From Colimorpha_A sp045593985 (GTDB lineage: Bacteria; Bacillota; Clostridia; Oscillospirales; CAG-272): 9,985 bases of DNA. The notes under the pieces are model-generated. The model was not told the DNA's origin and did not search any database. It saw only the letters and a program-made list of their open reading frames with translations. Where the stretch lies: contig JAZNXR010000068.1 of NCBI GenBank assembly GCA_045593985.1, forward strand, positions 1 to 9,985. Direction: 5' to 3'. Both the position numbers and the translations under genes were made by a program. This document shows, one piece after another, positions 6,015 to 9,985 of the stretch (position 1 is the first letter of the stretch; every line of letters starts with the position of its first letter).

Positions 6015-7692
6015 AGTAGCCGACCTTCCCTACAAGAGATATACCATAGAGGAAGGCAAGGCGGCGTTTGAAAAATTTGAAGCCGCAATGAAGGAGGCAA
6101 TGTGCGCTAACTGCGTCATGCGCGCAAGAAAGGCGTTCAGAGAGGAAATGCGTAAATACGAAACGCAGTATTCCCTCGCATATTGCCGTTATACCCTCAA
6201 CACGAAGGACGAATTCTACAAGGGAGAAATGGACTACTACGATAACGTAGGGCCTCTTTTCAGCGAGATAGGCACAAGCTATGCTGCCCTTATGCTCGAC
6301 AGCCCCTACCGTGCCGACCTCGAAAAGAAGCTCGGCTCACGTCTCTTTAAAATGTGGGAGATCGCAAGAAAGACCTTCTCGCCCGAAATTATACCCGACC
6401 TTCAGGAAGAAAATACCGTCGTAACCGAGTATTCTCAGCTTATGTCAACGATGGTATTCGTTTATGACGGAAAGGAAATGCCGCTGTCCGTTCTTCGCGG
6501 AAAGCTTGAGGATGCCGACCGCTCGGTAAGAAAAGCGGCCGCCGTCGCAATCGGAGAGGGACTTGAAAGAAACAGCGAAAAGCTTGACGAAATATACGAC
6601 CGCCTCGTTAAGATACGCGACCGTATCGCAAAGAAGCTTGGCTATAAGACCTTTACCGAGCTTGGCTACTACCGTATGGGACGACTTGACTACGACGAAA
6701 AGATGGTCGCTTCCTTCAGAGAAAACGTAAGAAAATCCCTTGTTCCCGTTGTCAACGAAATCAAGAATAAGGTTAAGAACGAGCTTGGCTACGATTCGAT
6801 CACCTTCTACGATAACGATATCTACGGAAGCGGAAGCTCTATCGTTCCGATACTCGATAAGGACGGAATGTTTATCGAGGCACAGAAGATGTACGACTCA
6901 ATGAATCCCGAAATCGGTGAATTCATGAGACAAATGATAGAAGCAGAAGCCTTCGACGTTGAATCCCGCGACGGTAAATGGGGCGGCGGATACTGCACGG
7001 TATTCGAAAGCTATAAGCAGCCCTTTATTCTCGCTAATTTCAACGGCACAACAGGCGACGTTGACGTTCTCACTCACGAATTCGGTCACGCATTCGCTAT
7101 GAAAAAGGCTCTCGATAAAGCAGACTGTGAGCTTGGCATCGGCGGCTCCGAAACCGCAGAATGTCACTCTATGAGTATGGAATTCTTCTCCTGGCCGTCA
7201 ATGAACGCCTTCTTCGGCGAGGACGGAGACCGCTACCGCAGAAAGCACCTTATCTCTGCTCTTGACTTCATCCCTTACGGCGTAATGGTCGACGAATTCC
7301 AGCACGAGATCTACGCTAACCCCGACCTTACCCCCGCCGAGCGCAAGAACGTATGGCTCAACCTTGAAAAGAAATACCGTCCCTATATGGACTACGATAA
7401 TCTTCCCTACCTCTCGCTCGGTACTCGCTGGCAGTATCAGATGCATATTTACGAGTCCCCCTTCTACTATATCGACTATTGCCTTGCACAGACGGTTGCT
7501 ATCGGCTTTCTCTGCGCTTCGCGCGAAAACTACGATGCGGCGCTTGACGCATATATCAAGTTCTGCCAGACAGGAGGAGAAATTTCCTTCCCCGAGCTTA
7601 TCGAAAACGCAGGTCTGTCTAATCCCTTTGAGGACGGCGCCCTCGATAAGATGGCGAAGAAAACGCTTGATATCATAAATTCGTTTAACTGA
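6001..7692 (+). CDS. M3 family oligoendopeptidase (PepF-like)
   Basis: This is a 563-residue cytoplasmic zinc metallopeptidase that should cleave short peptides rather than folded proteins. The active site HEFGH is at residues 359-363 (His359, Glu360, His363). The third zinc ligand is most likely Glu387 in ETAECHSMSME; it lies 28 residues after the first His and is followed by Ser at +3 and Glu at +7, as in thimet oligopeptidase. The start MAIIKVADLPYKRYT and the length fit clostridial M3 oligoendopeptidases (about 560 residues). GTRWQYQMHIYESPFYY in the C-terminal region supplies Tyr/His residues of the kind that line the M3 substrate cleft. There is no signal peptide. It is the last gene of the operon, overlapping the acyltransferase by 14 bases and ending 11 bases before a terminator hairpin. 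The function is well supported; the exact peptide substrate is not known. Confidence 0.93.
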   Translation: MAIIKVADLPYKRYTIEEGKAAFEKFEAAMKEAMCANCVMRARKAFREEMRKYETQYSLAYCRYTLNTKDEFYKGEMDYYDNVGPLFSEIGTSYAALMLDSPYRADLEKKLGSRLFKMWEIARKTFSPEIIPDLQEENTVVTEYSQLMSTMVFVYDGKEMPLSVLRGKLEDADRSVRKAAAVAIGEGLERNSEKLDEIYDRLVKIRDRIAKKLGYKTFTELGYYRMGRLDYDEKMVASFRENVRKSLVPVVNEIKNKVKNELGYDSITFYDNDIYGSGSSIVPILDKDGMFIEAQKMYDSMNPEIGEFMRQMIEAEAFDVESRDGKWGGGYCTVFESYKQPFILANFNGTTGDVDVLTHEFGHAFAMKKALDKADCELGIGGSETAECHSMSMEFFSWPSMNAFFGEDGDRYRRKHLISALDFIPYGVMVDEFQHEIYANPDLTPAERKNVWLNLEKKYRPYMDYDNLPYLSLGTRWQYQMHIYESPFYYIDYCLAQTVAIGFLCASRENYDAALDAYIKFCQTGGEISFPELIENAGLSNPFEDGALDKMAKKTLDIINSFN

Positions 7693-7703
7693 TATAATAA
7701 AAT

Positions 7704-7728
7704 ACAGCCCCGTTTCGGGGCTGTTTTT
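7704..7728. terminator. Rho-independent terminator after the peptidase gene
   Basis: A perfect 9-bp stem (7704-7712 with 7716-7724) with a TTT loop is followed by a T-run on the + strand. It ends the four-gene operon. On the - strand it follows the GH2 stop codon by a few bases and has a broken U-run (ATTTTATT), so it probably also ends the convergent GH2 transcript, less efficiently. Confidence 0.92.
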
Positions 7729-7729
7729 A

Positions 7730-9463
7730 TTAGTCTTCAATAGCCGCTTTTTTAGCGAAGATCGGGTAGATCTTTTCTGCCGGGAATTTCGGCTTTCTGT
7801 CGTAGGTGTGAAGGCCGTTCTGCTCCTGCTCAACGTCGGTGAGCTGCGTGTAGCAATATCCGAAGATATTGGGGTTATCGAGAAGAACGTCGGTAAGCCC
7901 CTTAAGACGAGACATGAATTCTTCCTCTGTCTCGGGGCCCTTGCCGTAGCCCCAACCGTCATTTCTGTCCGTCCATACGAAACCGCCGTACTCACTTACA
8001 AAGAAAGGAAGCTTTCCGTCGTAGGCCTGTCTTCCCTGCTCGAGATGTGGAGAGGAAGCGTATCCGAGAGTCATTGGATCGGAGAAGGTCTTTGCAAAGG
8101 CCTCAACTACCTGCTCATAATCGTGAACGTCGTAAATATCGGTCTTAACGTGATAATAACCGCTTGTATCAATGCAAGGGCGTGTCGGATCAACTGCCTT
8201 CGTCACGTCGTAAAGTGTCGAAATAAGCTCATCACGCTGACGGTAAAGCTCGTTATAATCAGGTCTATGACCTTTGAGGTTTTCAGTCTCGTTTTCGGGA
8301 CACCAGCCGATTATCGACGGATGGTTGAAGTCGCGCTCGATCTCCTCGAGCCATTCGGGGAGGATGCTGTATATCGCCTCGGGACGGGTGTGGTCAAGTC
8401 CCCAGTCAGCATACTCACCCCAAAGGAGGTATCCCTTGCGGTCTGCATGGTAGAAGTATCTTTCCTCAAATACCTTCTCGTGAGGACGTGCGCCGTTGAA
8501 GCCCATTGCCATCGAAAGGTCGATATCGTTTTCAAGATCCTTATCGCTCGGCGCAGTATAGATACCGTCGGGATAGAAGCCCTGGTCAAGAACAAGACGC
8601 TGGAATACGCTCTTTCCGTTAAGAAGGAACTTCTTTCCACGGAACTCAACCGAGCGAAGTCCGAAATAGCTCTTTACGGTATCATCGCCAAAGGTGAGAA
8701 CAAGGTCGTAAAGACCGCCCTTGCCGACTTCCCAAAGGTGCTTTTCGGTGAGCTTGATGGTAAATGCGGCATATCCGCAGGTAATGTCTGCCGTTGCTTC
8801 GCCGCACGCTTTTCCTTCAAAGGAAGCGCTTGCCTTAAGCTTACCGTCGCCCTTTACCCACGCCATAACAGTGAGAGTTCCCTCATCAGCGTTCGGATAA
8901 TATTTGACCTTTTCTATATAATTTTTCGGTACGAACTCGAGCCAAACAGTCTGCCAGATGCCCGTCGTTCTCGTGTAGAAGCAGCCAAAAGAATCCTTCT
9001 TGTAGCACTGCTTTCCGGACGGGATCATGCCGCTTTTTTCGTTATCGGTAACGTGCAGACAAATCTCATTTTCGCCGGCAAAAAGATAATCGGTTATATC
9101 AACCTTAAATGAAACGTAGCCTCCCTTATGATATCCGCATTCTCTACCGTTTAGGTAAACAGTAGCCTCATAGTCAACTGCGCCGAAATGGAGGAATACT
9201 CTGCCTTTAAGCTGATCTTCATTTACGGTAACGGTTCTTTTGTACCATACAGAGGTCATAAAATCGGTGTCCCCTATGCCGGAAAGCTTGCTCTGGGGAC
9301 AGAAAGGCACATTGATCGATGAAGAAAGCGCCTTGCCGCTCTCAAAAAGCTTACGGTCAAGACCGCTGTTTTCACGGTCGATCTCAAACTGCCAAATTCC
9401 GTTAAGGTTTTCCCATGAAGCTCTTTCGAATTGAGGCTTCGGATGCTCGGTACGATAAATCAT
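7730..9463 (-). CDS. Glycoside hydrolase family 2 protein
   Basis: This 577-residue retaining glycosidase is of the beta-galactosidase/beta-glucuronidase/beta-mannosidase clan. It starts with RTEHPKPQFERASWENLNGIW, a typical GH2 N-terminus. A jelly-roll sugar-binding domain covers roughly residues 14-175 (SVWYKRTVTV, YLNGRECGYHKGGY, RTTGIWQTVWLE), an Ig-like domain roughly 180-270, and a TIM barrel the rest. The acid/base is Glu392 in GWCPENE and the nucleophile is Glu491 in SEYGG. No signal peptide or membrane segment is seen, so it acts in the cytoplasm on an imported oligosaccharide or glycoside. The start is ATG 9463-9461 with GGGAG 9 bases upstream. The open frame extends to 9559, but that extension contains the gene's own promoter. 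It is divergent from an AraC-like gene that probably regulates it. The substrate specificity cannot be told from the sequence. Confidence 0.92.
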   Translation of the reverse strand: MIYRTEHPKPQFERASWENLNGIWQFEIDRENSGLDRKLFESGKALSSSINVPFCPQSKLSGIGDTDFMTSVWYKRTVTVNEDQLKGRVFLHFGAVDYEATVYLNGRECGYHKGGYVSFKVDITDYLFAGENEICLHVTDNEKSGMIPSGKQCYKKDSFGCFYTRTTGIWQTVWLEFVPKNYIEKVKYYPNADEGTLTVMAWVKGDGKLKASASFEGKACGEATADITCGYAAFTIKLTEKHLWEVGKGGLYDLVLTFGDDTVKSYFGLRSVEFRGKKFLLNGKSVFQRLVLDQGFYPDGIYTAPSDKDLENDIDLSMAMGFNGARPHEKVFEERYFYHADRKGYLLWGEYADWGLDHTRPEAIYSILPEWLEEIERDFNHPSIIGWCPENETENLKGHRPDYNELYRQRDELISTLYDVTKAVDPTRPCIDTSGYYHVKTDIYDVHDYEQVVEAFAKTFSDPMTLGYASSPHLEQGRQAYDGKLPFFVSEYGGFVWTDRNDGWGYGKGPETEEEFMSRLKGLTDVLLDNPNIFGYCYTQLTDVEQEQNGLHTYDRKPKFPAEKIYPIFAKKAAIED

Positions 9464-9472
9464 AATCAAATT

Positions 9473-9477
9473 CTCCC
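9473..9477 (-). promoter_or_regulatory. Ribosome binding site fixing the GH2 start
   Basis: GGGAG on the - strand lies 9 bases upstream of ATG 9463. It supports this start over an upstream in-frame ATG at 9559, which would place the promoter inside the coding region. Confidence 0.8.
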
Positions 9478-9503
9478 GATAATTTATTTTAATTTCTGAA
9501 TCA

Positions 9504-9532
9504 ATTATATAGCAATCAAAGCCGTCTTTCAA
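9504..9532 (-). promoter_or_regulatory. Sigma-A-type promoter of the GH2 gene
   Basis: On the - strand, TTGAAA (9532-9527), then 17 bases, then TATAAT (9509-9504). The predicted start is near 9497, giving a leader of about 34 bases. Eleven of twelve positions match the sigma-A consensus. The AraC-like promoter lies back to back with it, leaving about 20 bases between the two -35 boxes for regulator binding. Confidence 0.82.
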
Positions 9533-9552
9533 TAACAGATGATACGACTTTA

Positions 9553-9581
9553 TTGACATATTCTACTGTTTATGATATAAT
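9553..9581 (+). promoter_or_regulatory. Consensus extended -10 promoter of the AraC-like gene
   Basis: TTGACA (9553-9558), exactly 17 bases, then TATAAT (9576-9581), with TG at 9573-9574 one base before the -10 box. All twelve hexamer positions match the sigma-A consensus and the extended -10 is present. Transcription would start near 9588, about 21 bases before ATG 9609. Confidence 0.88.
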
Positions 9582-9590
9582 CGAATTATA
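9576..9590. repeat. Small inverted repeat over the -10 box and start point, possible operator
   Basis: TATAAT (9576-9581) and ATTATA (9585-9590) form a perfect 6-bp inverted repeat around CGA. It covers the -10 box and predicted start of the AraC-like promoter. It could be a repressor site, but the arms are all A and T in an AT-rich region, so chance is a real alternative. Confidence 0.3.
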
Positions 9591-9608
9591 AATTTTCGGA
9601 GGGTAAAT

Positions 9609-9985
9609 ATGATAACTCTTACTGAAATACGCCATTTATGGCCCGAAAAGCAGATATATATCGACCGTCCGCAAGGTCTTAGCGTATATACTTTTCTCCA
9701 TTTTATAAACAGTGTGGAGATCGTAATTAACGGCGTGTCAACCGTTACAAAGCCCCATACCTGCCTGATATATTCCCCAAAAACTCCCCAGCTTTTTTTC
9801 TATAACGCTCCGATCATACACGACTGGTTCCATTTCGAAACCGACGATCCAGACTATTTCAGTAAGCTTTCGCTCCCTACTGACGTTCTGTTAATTCCGA
9901 CGCACTCGGAATTCATAACACCAATCGTAAAGGAGCTTGAAAACGAATTCTTCTCCGAAAAGGATCTGGGAAAAGCTCTTATGTC
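9609..9985 (+). CDS. AraC-family transcriptional regulator, N-terminal part (partial)
   Basis: The gene starts at ATG 9609 with GGAGGG (9598-9603) 5 bases upstream and runs open to the window end (125 codons visible). The product begins MITLTEIRHLWPEKQIYIDR. The visible part looks like the cupin-like sensor domain of AraC-type regulators: LHFINSVEIVING, a KPHTCLIYSPKTPQLFFYN strand pair corresponding to the usual 'decide when to speak / what to display' barrel, and IIHDWFHFETDD, a form of the common xxWxHF signature in these proteins. The DNA-binding helix-turn-helix domain would follow beyond the edge and is not seen, which limits confidence. It is divergent from the GH2 gene, a common arrangement for a sugar-responsive AraC activator and its target enzyme. 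The alternative is an uncharacterised cupin-fold protein without a DNA-binding domain. Confidence 0.7.
   Translation, partial: MITLTEIRHLWPEKQIYIDRPQGLSVYTFLHFINSVEIVINGVSTVTKPHTCLIYSPKTPQLFFYNAPIIHDWFHFETDDPDYFSKLSLPTDVLLIPTHSEFITPIVKELENEFFSEKDLGKALM

Noticed and set aside
7198..7995. A 265-codon - strand open frame spanning the peptidase end and the GH2 end
   Set aside because: It crosses a strong terminator hairpin, is antisense to the peptidase and out of frame with GH2, and shows no motif.
7808..9112. A 434-codon open frame on the + strand opposite the GH2 gene
   Set aside because: It lies wholly antisense to a well-supported enzyme with both catalytic Glu residues, has no recognisable domain and has a low-complexity-like composition. 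It is a shadow of codon bias in the real gene.

Overview
The window looks like a chromosomal piece from a low-to-mid GC Firmicute of the class Clostridia, probably an uncultured gut or rumen lineage. This rests on the AT-rich sigma-A promoters, GGAG-type ribosome binding sites, tight operons, and a YqeG phosphatase, RlmA methyltransferase and M3 oligoendopeptidase of clostridial style. The taxonomic call is inference; nothing here names a species.

Layout. (1) At the left edge is the 3' end of an HNH nuclease gene on the + strand. It meets a convergent operon at one bidirectional terminator. (2) Positions 291-3241 (- strand) hold a two-gene operon of MutS-like ATPases joined by a TGATG stop/start overlap. 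Both lack the mismatch-recognition part of MutS. Both carry Asn-Glu in place of Asp-Glu in Walker B, but they differ in Walker A and at the C-terminus. (3) A 147-bp intergenic region holds divergent promoters for this operon and for a + strand operon. (4) Positions 3389-7692 hold a four-gene + strand operon with overlapping genes: YqeG-type HAD phosphatase, RlmA-type 23S rRNA methyltransferase, a PlsC-like acyltransferase with a C-terminal zinc ribbon, and an M3 oligoendopeptidase. It ends at a strong hairpin terminator. (5) Positions 7730-9463 (- strand) hold a cytoplasmic glycoside hydrolase family 2 gene. (6) A 145-bp region with back-to-back promoters separates it from an AraC-like regulator (+ strand) cut by the window end. 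This regulator has a consensus extended -10 promoter.

How the genes work together. The GH2 enzyme and AraC-like regulator look like a small sugar-response module. The phosphatase and acyltransferase in the four-gene operon may both act on phospholipid intermediates, while RlmA and the peptidase look like housekeeping partners. The least understood unit is the MutS-like pair. It appears to be an old tandem duplication, possibly forming an asymmetric heterodimer, and it is the best candidate here for an undescribed function. There are no tRNA or rRNA genes, CRISPR arrays, insertion sequences or phage genes, and no gene-free stretch longer than about 150 bases.
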